Shown here: positions 1-7,220 of the stretch, one piece after another
How the letters are laid out: each line of letters opens with the position of its first letter
Numbering within the stretch: the stretch's first letter is position 1
Translations under genes and position numbers: made by a program
Virus record (IMG/VR): IMGVR_UViG_3300008108_000041
Coordinates: 62,001-126,000 of that record
Direction: 5' to 3' (one strand)
DNA length: 64,000 nt
Source: a virus
The notes under the pieces: generated by a model
Seen by the model: only the letters and a program-made list of their open reading frames with translations
Told to the model about the DNA's origin: nothing
Databases searched by the model: none

Positions 1-6
1 TAAATA
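1..6 (+). promoter_or_regulatory. Truncated T4-type late promoter motif
   Basis: TAAATA at the very start of the window, five bases before the ATG at 12. The first two bases of the octamer lie outside the window. The spacing matches other leaderless-type starts here. Confidence 0.4.
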
Positions 7-11
7 TAATC

Positions 12-230
12 ATGCTGCTACAAGAATTTTTCAAAAAAGATCCTGAGGCCTATCAAGATCTATCGCAAGACAACAGTCAACCGCAACTGGGTGATCTGCG
101 CAAAACTCGTTTGACTTTGAGACAACTAAACAAGTTGAGAAAAATGAATGACGTCCGTGCATTTGAGTACAAAGAAAAACTCAAACTAGTGCGCCAACAA
201 TACTCACCTCCCCCAGCCCCAATGGCTTAA
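12..230 (+). CDS. Small conserved T4-type protein upstream of the prohead core gene (gp67-position)
   Basis: A 72-residue basic protein, rich in Lys, Arg and Gln, with the segment LTLRQLNKLRKMND and a Pro-rich tail (SPPPAPMA). Its place directly before the gp68-like, gp21, gp22 and gp23 genes matches the slot held in T4 by gp67, a small prohead core protein, and similar short basic proteins sit there in cyanophages. The function is inferred from position; the sequence itself gives no catalytic motif. The motif TAAATA at 1-6 ends five bases before the ATG and there is no Shine-Dalgarno sequence, so the message may start at or near the start codon. The portal gene gp20 would be expected just upstream, outside the window. 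Confidence 0.6.
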   Translation: MLLQEFFKKDPEAYQDLSQDNSQPQLGDLRKTRLTLRQLNKLRKMNDVRAFEYKEKLKLVRQQYSPPPAPMA

Positions 231-282
231 TTGGCATTTATCGCCATTTTGACTCCTTAAACAGCAGAGTTTTTGGTTGTTA

Positions 283-290
283 TGTAAATA
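283..290 (+). promoter_or_regulatory. T4-type late promoter motif before the prohead core gene
   Basis: TGTAAATA matches the T4 late -10 octamer TATAAATA in seven of eight positions. It lies 32 bases before the ATG at 323, with a Shine-Dalgarno TAGGAG at 308-313 between. Confidence 0.5.
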
Positions 291-322
291 ACAGCACACT
301 TTACCTATAGGAGTTTTCCCTT

Positions 323-1204
323 ATGAACAAATTTGAACAGTTGATTGAATACGTGATCAACGACGAAGACCAAAAAGCTCGCGAGCTTTTCCATGACATC
401 GTGGTGGCCAAAAGCCGTGAAATCTACGAAAATCTAATGCAAGAAGAGGCTGATGAAGACCTTGACGAAGCAGAAGTAAACGAAGCTGACGATTCCGACG
501 ACGAAGAAACTGACGACGAAGAACTCGACGAAGGTGCAATGGGCGGCGATGCTAGCGATGATTTAATTGACGAAATTGAAGCTGACGAAGAACAAGACAT
601 GAGCATGGAAGCCGAAGGCGATGATGACATGGGCGATGATGACGAAGGCGGAGATTTTGGCGGCGACGACATGGGCGGTGACGACATGGGCGGTGACGAC
701 ATGGGCGGCAGCGATGAGCCAGCAACCAAAGATGACGTTATGAATCTAGAAGACAAACTAGATGAGTTGATGGCCGAGTTTGAAGGCTTGATGGGCGGCG
801 ACGACATGGGTGACATGGGCGACGGCGACGGGTTTGGTCCCGAAGAAGGTGGCGATGCCATTGAAATGGACGACACAGGCGAAATGGAACCAGGCATGAT
901 GGAAGCCATCAGCATGAAAGCAGCCCCAAAGCCAGTTACCGCTGAACAAGGCAACGGCAAAGCAGGTCCTGTAGCATTTAACTCAGGTGCAGCTGGTATG
1001 GCCAGCAAGCCAGTACACACTGGCACCAGCATGGGCGGCGTGCATGACAGTGCCGCATATCGTAATACAGTAAAAGAACTTGGCGTAACTCCCACTCAAG
1101 ACGCTGGAAAGAAAGCATTTAAATCTGCTGCTCCTGCGCCTGTAAAGAGTCAAGCCAGTGGTGTAAACACCAAAAGCCCACTACCAAGCGGTCGTAAGGG
1201 TTAA
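323..1204 (+). CDS. 68: Prohead core protein, gp68-like, very acidic
   Basis: A 293-residue protein placed between the gp67-position gene and the gp21 protease. The N-terminal 40 residues (FEQLIEYVINDED...KSREIYENL) resemble the start of T4-type gp68, an internal scaffold component of the prohead that is cut up by gp21. Residues about 42-180 are extremely acidic and include a tandem repeat of GGDDM at residues about 113-128. The C-terminal third is Ala, Lys and Ser rich and changes charge to basic. T4 gp68 is about 141 residues, so this version is roughly twice as long, mainly through the acidic insert. Four bases separate its stop from gp21, and TAGGAG at 308-313 is a good ribosome site. Confidence 0.7.
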   Translation: MNKFEQLIEYVINDEDQKARELFHDIVVAKSREIYENLMQEEADEDLDEAEVNEADDSDDEETDDEELDEGAMGGDASDDLIDEIEADEEQDMSMEAEGDDDMGDDDEGGDFGGDDMGGDDMGGDDMGGSDEPATKDDVMNLEDKLDELMAEFEGLMGGDDMGDMGDGDGFGPEEGGDAIEMDDTGEMEPGMMEAISMKAAPKPVTAEQGNGKAGPVAFNSGAAGMASKPVHTGTSMGGVHDSAAYRNTVKELGVTPTQDAGKKAFKSAAPAPVKSQASGVNTKSPLPSGRKG

Positions 1205-1208
1205 TTAG

Positions 1209-1847
1209 ATGTCATCTAAGTACCTAAGAGAAGATCTTACTTTTAGCCAGGCCAACATCCAAGTTTTGGAAGAAGCTGATGTTGGCGGCAAAAAGCATCT
1301 CTATCTCAAAGGCATCTGCATTGAAGGCGACAAGCGCAATGCAAATGAGCGTATCTACCCCCGACACGAAATTATCAAAGCAGTAGAAACTATCAACGAG
1401 CAGATCCGTGACGGTAACTCCGTTTTAGGTGAAGTGGACCATCCAGATGATTTAAAAATCAATTTAGATCGTGTGTGTCACACAGTTGAAGGCATGTGGA
1501 TGGACGGACATGCCGGTTGCGGCAAGTTGAAAATTCTGCCAACCCCAATGGGTGAATTGATAAAGACTCTGTTGACATCAGGCGTGAAGCTGGGTGTTAG
1601 CAGTCGTGGATCAGGTAATGTCGATGACAGAACCGGACATGTAAGTGACTTTGAAATAGTCACTATAGATGTGGTTGCCCAACCCAGTGCTCCTAATGCG
1701 TATCCTACAGCAATCTATGAAGGTCTCATGAATATGAGAAACGGTCATAAGATCTTAGAGATGGCTAGAGAGTCTGGTCAGGACGACAAAGTGAAGAAGT
1801 ATCTCGCAGGTGAGGTTAAACGCCTTATCCGAGAACTCAAAATCTAA
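1209..1847 (+). CDS. 21: Prohead maturation protease gp21
   Basis: A 212-residue protein, the same length as T4 gp21, the serine protease that digests the scaffold and trims the capsid protein once the prohead is complete. Family hallmarks are visible: ERIYPR near residue 48, the histidine in GEVDHPDD (His78), and the serine segment GVSSRGSG (Ser131/Ser132), followed by the conserved DFEIVTIDVVAQPSAPNA stretch. The order gp68, gp21, gp22, gp23 is that of T4. gp21 of T4 cuts after Glu in Leu/Ile-x-Glu motifs, which matters for the candidate packaged proteins at 42484, 45497 and 45865. Confidence 0.92.
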   Translation: MSSKYLREDLTFSQANIQVLEEADVGGKKHLYLKGICIEGDKRNANERIYPRHEIIKAVETINEQIRDGNSVLGEVDHPDDLKINLDRVCHTVEGMWMDGHAGCGKLKILPTPMGELIKTLLTSGVKLGVSSRGSGNVDDRTGHVSDFEIVTIDVVAQPSAPNAYPTAIYEGLMNMRNGHKILEMARESGQDDKVKKYLAGEVKRLIRELKI

Positions 1848-1859
1848 GGAGAACCAGGC

Positions 1860-2954
1860 ATGTTTGATGCTATTAAACCATTGCTTGACAGCGGATTAAT
1901 CAACGAAGATGTTAGTAAAGAACTCAACGAAGCTTGGGAATCTAAACTGACAGAAGCTCGTGAGATTGTGCGTGCAGAACTTCGCGAGGAGTTTGCACAA
2001 CGCTATGAGCATGACAAAACAGTGATGGTAGAAGCCCTAGATAAGATGGTAACAGAAGGTCTCGCAGGAGAATTAGCCAGCATTGCTACTGAAAAGCAAG
2101 CATTGGCTGAAGACCGTGTGAAGTTTCAACACAAGATGAAAGAGTCAGCCACTAAGTTTAACAGCTTCTTGGTTACTAAACTTGCTGAAGAAATTTCTGA
2201 ACTGCGCAAAGACCGTAAGATGCACACAGAAGGAGTTGCAAAACTTGAGAACTTCGTGGTGCATGCATTGGCAAAAGAAATTCAAGAATTTGCTGCTGAC
2301 AAACGTGACTTGGTGGAAACCAAAGTGCGTTTAGTTAGTGAAGCACGTAACAAACTTGAAACTTTGAAAGCACGATTTGTTAAAGAAAGTGCCAACAAAA
2401 TGAGCCAGGCTGTTAGCAAACATCTTAAGGCTGAATTAAACCAGTTGCAAGAAGACATCAAAGTTGCTCGCGAGAACAATTTTGGTCGTCGTATCTTTGA
2501 AGCATATGCTACCGAATTTGGTGCTACTCACTTGAATGAGAAAGCCGAAGTTCGTAAGTTGCATAACACAATTGCGCACAAGGACAAGAAATTGTCTGAG
2601 GCAATTAAACTCACCATGAAAGCAAAAGTCCTGGTTGAGAATAAAGAGCGCGAACTGCGTATGATTAAAGAATCTAATGAGCGTGACAGCTCATTGGATG
2701 AATTGCTACGTCCCTTGAACAAGGAAAAGCAAGAAGTCATGCGTAATTTGCTCGAAAGCGTCCAAACTAACCGTTTGAAAAACGCTTTTGAAAAGTATCT
2801 ACCAGCAGTGTTGGAAGACCGTTCCGTGAAAGCCCATAAAGTGATCACAGAAAACGTCACCGCAGTTACTGGTGATAAAAATGTTTCGAACCAGCAGACC
2901 GCCCAGGAAGATCGCAGCAATGTGATTGACTTGAAGCGCCTGGCAGGGCTTTAA
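1860..2954 (+). CDS. 22: Prohead scaffold (assembly) protein gp22
   Basis: A 364-residue, highly charged, almost entirely helical protein with long Lys/Glu-rich coiled-coil segments from about residue 25 to 285. It sits between gp21 and gp23 exactly where T4 encodes gp22, the main scaffold of the prohead, which is destroyed by gp21 during maturation. T4 gp22 is about 269 residues, so this form is longer. A strong Shine-Dalgarno AAGGAGA lies about eight bases before the ATG. No enzymatic motif is seen. Identity rests on context and composition rather than a signature motif. Confidence 0.85.
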   Translation: MFDAIKPLLDSGLINEDVSKELNEAWESKLTEAREIVRAELREEFAQRYEHDKTVMVEALDKMVTEGLAGELASIATEKQALAEDRVKFQHKMKESATKFNSFLVTKLAEEISELRKDRKMHTEGVAKLENFVVHALAKEIQEFAADKRDLVETKVRLVSEARNKLETLKARFVKESANKMSQAVSKHLKAELNQLQEDIKVARENNFGRRIFEAYATEFGATHLNEKAEVRKLHNTIAHKDKKLSEAIKLTMKAKVLVENKERELRMIKESNERDSSLDELLRPLNKEKQEVMRNLLESVQTNRLKNAFEKYLPAVLEDRSVKAHKVITENVTAVTGDKNVSNQQTAQEDRSNVIDLKRLAGL

Positions 2955-2973
2955 AATTTTTTAGGAGACTTAA

Positions 2974-4170
2974 ATGTCACAAGATCTATTAGAAAGTCGT
3001 TGGGATGAGACCAAAGAGGCCCTGTTAGAAGGCCTCCAAGGCACCAAACGCAATAGCATGAAAGTTATTCTTGAGAATACTCGTCGCTATTTGAAAGAGA
3101 ATGCTTCTTCTGGAAGTACTGTTTCTGGCAACATCGCCACACTTAACCGTGTGATTCTGCCAGTGATTCGTCGTGTTATGCCTACCGTTATTGCTAACGA
3201 GTTGGTTGGCGTTCAGCCCATGACAGGCCCAGTTGGCCAAATTCACACCTTGCGTGTGCGTTACGCCAACAGCTTGACTGACAACTCAGCTGCCGCTACA
3301 AGCGTTACAGCTGGTCAAGAAGCATTGAGCCCATTCACAATTGCAACTGCTTACTCTACTGTGCCAGCAGGCACAGCTACAGCTACTACCTACACCGGCG
3401 GCTCAACAGCCAGCATGGAAGGTACCGGCGGTAAGCAAATCAGCGTTCAAATCTTGAAACAAGCTGTTGAAGCCAAGACCCGCAAGCTGCAAGCTCGCTG
3501 GACTTTTGAATCTGCACAAGACGCACAAGCCATGCATGGTATTGACGTTGAAGCAGAAATCATGGCTGCTCTGGCTCAAGAGATTACCGCTGAAATCGAC
3601 CAAGAGATTCTTTTGAGCTTGCGCTCATTGGCATCCACTGAGTTCACATACAACCAAGCTACCGTTTCAGGTACAGCTACATTCGTTGGTGACGAACATG
3701 CCGCATTGGCAGTTTTGATCAACCGTGTTGCTAACTTGATCGCCCAACGTACTCGTCGTGGCGCTGGTAACTACGCTGTTGTGAGTTCAGCTGCTCTGAC
3801 AGTGTTGCAATCAGCAACAACTTCAGCTTTTGCTCGTACCACAGAAGGCACCTTCGAAGCACCTACAAACACCAAGTTTGTTGGCACATTAAACGGCGCT
3901 ATGCGTGTGTTCGTTGACAGCTATGCCAGCGATACAACTCCAGTTCTGGTTGGCTACAAAGGCTCTTCAGAAGCTGACGCTCCTGCATTCTACTGCCCAT
4001 ACATTCCGTTGATGAGCAGTGGTGTTGTGTTGGATCCATCAACCTTTGAACCAGTGGTGTCATTCATGACACGTTATGGTTACATTGAGTTGACCAACAC
4101 TGCATCGTCATTCGGTAACGCCGGTGACTATGTGGGTGAGATCGCAGTATCTAACTTGTCATTCTCCTAA
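2974..4170 (+). CDS. 23: Major capsid protein gp23
   Basis: A 398-residue protein with the T4-type major capsid sequence: an N-terminal basic, helical arm (about residues 1-45), then NRVILPVIRRVMPTVIANELVG, PMTGPVGQIHTLRVRY and, later, the EITAEIDQEILLSLR and YCPYIPL stretches typical of the family. It forms the hexagonal shell of the head. Possible gp21 cleavage sites of the Leu-x-Glu type lie in the arm (for example YLKE at residues 39-42). It is shorter than T4 gp23 (521 residues), suggesting lost insertions. The Shine-Dalgarno TAGGAGA precedes the ATG, and a strong terminator follows at 4203-4228, consistent with a highly expressed end of the capsid operon. Confidence 0.95.
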   Translation: MSQDLLESRWDETKEALLEGLQGTKRNSMKVILENTRRYLKENASSGSTVSGNIATLNRVILPVIRRVMPTVIANELVGVQPMTGPVGQIHTLRVRYANSLTDNSAAATSVTAGQEALSPFTIATAYSTVPAGTATATTYTGGSTASMEGTGGKQISVQILKQAVEAKTRKLQARWTFESAQDAQAMHGIDVEAEIMAALAQEITAEIDQEILLSLRSLASTEFTYNQATVSGTATFVGDEHAALAVLINRVANLIAQRTRRGAGNYAVVSSAALTVLQSATTSAFARTTEGTFEAPTNTKFVGTLNGAMRVFVDSYASDTTPVLVGYKGSSEADAPAFYCPYIPLMSSGVVLDPSTFEPVVSFMTRYGYIELTNTASSFGNAGDYVGEIAVSNLSFS

Positions 4171-4202
4171 TCAGAGAACCAACCCAGGGATGGGAAGGAA
4201 CG

Positions 4203-4228
4203 AAAAAGCACCCGAGGGGTGCTTTTTT
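4203..4228 (+). terminator. Rho-independent terminator after gp23
   Basis: GCACCC pairs with GGGTGC around a GAG loop, flanked by an A-run on the left and TTTTTT on the right, 33 bases after the gp23 stop. The A/T flanks can extend the stem to about eleven pairs. Confidence 0.92.
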
Positions 4229-4235
4229 GTCCTCT

Positions 4236-4243
4236 GATAAATA
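4236..4243 (+). promoter_or_regulatory. T4-type late promoter motif, leaderless spacing
   Basis: GATAAATA lies between the gp23 terminator and the ATG at 4248, with only four bases between the motif and the start codon. No Shine-Dalgarno fits in that space. Confidence 0.6.
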
Positions 4244-4247
4244 ATTC

Positions 4248-4514
4248 ATGGCTAATCGAATTCCGCTGGTTGTCAACTCAGCGAGCAGTCAAATTGAAGA
4301 AATAGCAGTTGGTGACAATCTTAATTTAAGTAATAACGACATTATAAATGTAGGCAATGTCAGTGCGGTTGGCAAAACTACTTCCAGTACTATGCAGTTA
4401 TTAGGATTGGTAGCTGATCCTGCAGGTGTAGCAGGCTTGATTTACTACAACATTAACACAGGTAAATTTCGTGGATATAATGGCGTAGTTGGCGCCTGGC
4501 AAGATCTAAATTAA
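4248..4514 (+). CDS. Mini fibre-like protein sharing the head of the large fibre at 9510
   Basis: An 88-residue protein. Its first 40 residues (IPLVVNSASSQIEEIAVGDNLNLSNNDIINVG) closely match the start of the large protein at 9510 (IPLVVNTGSAQIQELASGDNLLLTNNDILGVG). The end (GLIYYNINTGKFRGYNGVVGAWQDL) resembles the terminal module of phage fibre and adhesin proteins. It therefore looks like a virion attachment head joined directly to a short tip, without the repeat shaft. It follows the gp23 terminator under its own late promoter. Its stop shares the bases TTAA with the stop of the reverse-strand gene at 4511-5662. Confidence 0.65.
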   Translation: MANRIPLVVNSASSQIEEIAVGDNLNLSNNDIINVGNVSAVGKTTSSTMQLLGLVADPAGVAGLIYYNINTGKFRGYNGVVGAWQDLN

Positions 4515-5662
4515 ACTTTCATCCACCCTAGATATTGGCTGACTTTTTTGGTAACTGCTGTCCAGTCATCAAAGTTTTCTTGTCTAAAAAGTCTAGCAGT
4601 TGAATACCAAGGACTAGAATCTTGATTCAACAACCAACGCCAGTCTGTGCTGAATTTTTGTAGCATTATCCATGTGGGCCGACCTAATGCGCCACTCAAG
4701 TGTGACACAGCAGTGTCTACGCCAATAACAACGTCCATGGCCATAATTAATGCCGCAGTGTCTACAAAACTTTTAACGCTGCCAGGATAGGCCTGCACTC
4801 CTGCTTCAAGCAAGGCTGCTTCTTCTTCTTCAGGATCGGCGTCAACTTGCAAATTGATCCATTCGTATTGAGGATTAGATTTGATCATGTCCAGCATTAC
4901 AGGGAACGGCACACTCTTGTGTTGATTAAGCCAAGAATCTCTGCGCCCACTCCAACAAAAACCCACACGCATGCGGGTTTTAGGACCCAGTATCTGCAAC
5001 CACTCTTGCTGACGGCCTTGATCTACGTTGAGATAGTTCACTGGCCTGGGCAAATTTTCCAACGTTACTCCAAGTATGCCAGGGATGCTCATGATAGGAA
5101 TCCAATAATCAAACTCACCCATGTCGTCAGTGTATGTTCCCAACTGCTGAATGACGTCGCTAGATTGCAACAAAGGAATCAATCCGTCGGTAACCTGAAG
5201 CTTGATTTTTGCTCCAGCCACATGCAAGTTGTACAAGAATCTGCAAAACTGAATGTTGTCTCCGTGGCCTTGTTCGCCTACCACAAGAATAGTTTTGTCT
5301 TTGAGATCTTCGCCACGCCAGCGAGGCTGTTGGTGTTTGGGTTCAGTGCCAGCAAGATGTTCGTATTGCCATCTGGCTTCATAAGCTGGCCATCCATTGG
5401 TGTAGTCGCCCATCAACAACAGTGCCACTGCCAAATTGAATCTAGCAGTTACGTTATTTGGATCCAAGAGAACAGCATGTTGCAAGAACGGTATGGCTCG
5501 TTGAGGATGTCCAATTTCTCGCATGACATTGCCGTAGTTGTTGAATGCCGCTGCTGAATCCATGTCTTTGGCAAATGCCAATGCATAACATTGCAGGGCT
5601 TCACCGTATTGTCGGTCAGCTCGATGTTGGTTGCCTTGTGAAATTAAAAAATCAGTTTCCAT
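4511..5662 (-). CDS. TPR protein with glycosyltransferase-like C-terminal domain
   Basis: A 383-residue protein. Residues about 1-85 form two or three tetratricopeptide repeats (ALQCYALAFAKD, AAFNNYGNVMREIG, AIPFLQHAVLLDPNN). The rest resembles the GT9/GT41-like domain found fused to TPRs in many bacterial proteins: DKTILVVGEQGHGDNIQFCRFL near residue 125 and VVIGVDTAVSHLSGALGRPTW near residue 305, a GT-B nucleotide-sugar site pattern. A role in adding sugars to a virion or host surface protein is inferred; the acceptor is unknown. It is the only reverse-strand gene between gp23 and the fibres. The motif ATTAAATA lies five bases upstream of its ATG, so it is probably a separate late transcript. 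Confidence 0.75.
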   Translation of the reverse strand: METDFLISQGNQHRADRQYGEALQCYALAFAKDMDSAAAFNNYGNVMREIGHPQRAIPFLQHAVLLDPNNVTARFNLAVALLLMGDYTNGWPAYEARWQYEHLAGTEPKHQQPRWRGEDLKDKTILVVGEQGHGDNIQFCRFLYNLHVAGAKIKLQVTDGLIPLLQSSDVIQQLGTYTDDMGEFDYWIPIMSIPGILGVTLENLPRPVNYLNVDQGRQQEWLQILGPKTRMRVGFCWSGRRDSWLNQHKSVPFPVMLDMIKSNPQYEWINLQVDADPEEEEAALLEAGVQAYPGSVKSFVDTAALIMAMDVVIGVDTAVSHLSGALGRPTWIMLQKFSTDWRWLLNQDSSPWYSTARLFRQENFDDWTAVTKKVSQYLGWMKV

Positions 5663-5667
5663 GGTAC

Positions 5668-5675
5668 TATTTAAT
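5668..5675 (-). promoter_or_regulatory. Late promoter-like motif for the TPR gene
   Basis: Read on the minus strand this is ATTAAATA, a near match to TATAAATA, ending five bases before the start codon at 5662. No ribosome site is present between. Confidence 0.4.
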
Positions 5676-5702
5676 GGCTATATGACTACATTCTAACATT
5701 TC

Positions 5703-5710
5703 CATAAATA
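5703..5710 (+). promoter_or_regulatory. T4-type late promoter motif with an 88-base leader
   Basis: CATAAATA lies 88 bases before the ATG at 5799. The leader holds a small hairpin (GCGG/CCGC around 5739-5752) and ends in a good Shine-Dalgarno, TAAGGAG. Confidence 0.5.
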
Positions 5711-5798
5711 CTTGTCAACACAATACGGTGTTTTATGCGGTTTAACCCGCCGCGTAGCGACTAGAACTCGCATCGGACTTCTGTAAGGAGAAACAAAA

Positions 5799-6584
5799 AT
5801 GGGACGTCCTCTTAAAATACAAAAAACAAGCACTGGTTCAGGCAACGGCGGCGCAGCCGTTAGCGTTGACATTGGCTTTCCAAATTTTGGATCATTAACT
5901 GCCCCTGTGACCAACACAGGCGACACACTCAGTGCTACTGAATATCTTGGCGTGGTGGGTGGTGCAGCCCCCACTGATACGCCTTCGGCAACCAATCCTA
6001 GAATTGACGTAATTGTGAACATTGCAGCCCCTGACGGCAGCGGTATTGGCGTTGCTAATGGATATATTATCCGTCAAAAAGGTTCACACAAATACCTAGT
6101 TGGTGATGCCAATGGCGTTAACGACGGCAGTTTTGTAGTTGGGCAAGCATATCAAATTAGTGTTGTTGGAACAACAACTAACTGGACCGCAGCCGGTGCT
6201 CCTAGTAACTTTGGATTAGGCACAATTTTCACAGCAACTTCTGTTGGTGGATCTGGCAACGGCGCAGCATTCTCAGTGGGTGTTTGTGTACTGGCCGATG
6301 ACACTACTCCAGCAGCTGGATTGATGGCTATCACATTTACAGTTACTGATTCTACTGCTACTACTATCTCCAAATTGACCAACAAGTTCTTGTTGGATTG
6401 GACTGGCGGCGCAAACTATGACCCTGCCAGCGTTGTGGCTGACAAGCGTTATGCAACCAACTTCTTTACAGACGAAGGTACAGTTATCAAATCAGGTACC
6501 ACTGGTGCAGCAAACTCAGGCACAGTACAAAGCGGACAACAAAATCTGCTTGACTTGGCCATTGTTGACAACGTTACTTCTTAA
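5799..6584 (+). CDS. Probable virion structural protein, MGRP family
   Basis: A 261-residue protein, Gly, Thr, Ala and Asn rich, beginning MGRPLKIQK, a start seen in virion structural proteins of T4-type cyanophages. It has no catalytic motif, signal peptide or membrane segment. Beta-rich stretches such as GSGNGAAFSVGV and the lysine-poor composition suit a capsid decoration or fibre component. It stands alone between two transcription signals: a late promoter with a long leader upstream and a terminator at 6601-6632 downstream. A head or fibre location cannot be chosen from sequence. Confidence 0.55.
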   Translation: MGRPLKIQKTSTGSGNGGAAVSVDIGFPNFGSLTAPVTNTGDTLSATEYLGVVGGAAPTDTPSATNPRIDVIVNIAAPDGSGIGVANGYIIRQKGSHKYLVGDANGVNDGSFVVGQAYQISVVGTTTNWTAAGAPSNFGLGTIFTATSVGGSGNGAAFSVGVCVLADDTTPAAGLMAITFTVTDSTATTISKLTNKFLLDWTGGANYDPASVVADKRYATNFFTDEGTVIKSGTTGAANSGTVQSGQQNLLDLAIVDNVTS

Positions 6585-6600
6585 TTGATTTAACCCCTGG

Positions 6601-6632
6601 ATCCTCCTAGATAACTACTAGGAGGATTTTTT
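6601..6632 (+). terminator. Terminator hairpin that also holds the next gene's ribosome site
   Basis: ATCCTCCTAG (6601-6610) pairs perfectly with CTAGGAGGAT (6618-6627) around a seven-base loop, followed by five more T. The right arm contains AGGAGG, seven bases before the ATG at 6633, so the hairpin can both end transcription and hide the ribosome site. Confidence 0.9.
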
Positions 6633-7220
6633 ATGAGTTTTGGTTTTGTATTAGGCAATGGTGTCAGTCGGTTAGAATTGAATTTGCAAACTCTCAAAGA
6701 GCTTGGTCCAATCTATGGATGTAATGCATTGTATCGAGAATTTGCACCCACGGTTTTGGTCAGCACAGACAAGCCCATTAGCGAATCCATTCAACACAGT
6801 GGATATGCCAGTGAACACAGGATGTACACTCGAAAACCCATACCGGGACTAGGAGCACATAGAGTCCCGGATGATTATTTTGGATTCAGTTCAGGACCCA
6901 TTGCAGTGGCTCTTGCGGCTATAGATCAAAATCGTGCAGTGTATCTCATTGGATTTGATATGGGTCCCACAGCCGGGGACCGATTTAACAATGTGTACGC
7001 AGACACTGAGTTCTATAAAAAAAGCTCTGCCCGCCCAACTTACACAGGAAATTGGGTCAAACAACTGCAAAGAGTGTGCAAGGACTTTCCAGACGTTGGA
7101 TTTTTCCGGGTAATGGGCAAAACCACAGCGGCAATTGCTGAGTTACGGGGCATTAAAAATCTAGCTGCCATGCAAATGGAAGACTTTCAAAACCGCATAA
7201 ATAACACAAAGGATCTTTAA
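6633..7220 (+). CDS. DUF115/sialyltransferase-like conserved phage protein
   Basis: A 195-residue protein with a Rossmann-like start (GFVLGNGVSRLELN), YGCNALYR near residue 29, SGPIAVALAA near residue 86 and VYLIGFDMGP near residue 104. The spacing GNGxS, GCNxLY, SGxxA, IGFD follows the plan of DUF115 proteins and GT42 sialyltransferases. This protein is recurrent in T4-type cyanophages, where its role is not settled. A sugar-transfer role on fibres or host glycan is an inference. The ribosome site AGGAGG is inside the terminator stem before it, so its translation may depend on which promoter made the message. Confidence 0.6.
   Translation: MSFGFVLGNGVSRLELNLQTLKELGPIYGCNALYREFAPTVLVSTDKPISESIQHSGYASEHRMYTRKPIPGLGAHRVPDDYFGFSSGPIAVALAAIDQNRAVYLIGFDMGPTAGDRFNNVYADTEFYKKSSARPTYTGNWVKQLQRVCKDFPDVGFFRVMGKTTAAIAELRGIKNLAAMQMEDFQNRINNTKDL
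7196..7203 (+). promoter_or_regulatory. T4-type late promoter motif before the first large fibre gene
   Basis: CATAAATA lies within the end of the preceding gene, 17 bases before the ATG at 7221, with AAGGA between as ribosome site. Confidence 0.6.

Noticed and set aside
424-1095. A 223-residue minus-strand Ser/Pro-rich frame opposite the acidic prohead gene
   Set aside because: It mirrors the Asp/Glu-rich coding sequence and has no start signals; the plus-strand gene fits the T4 order.
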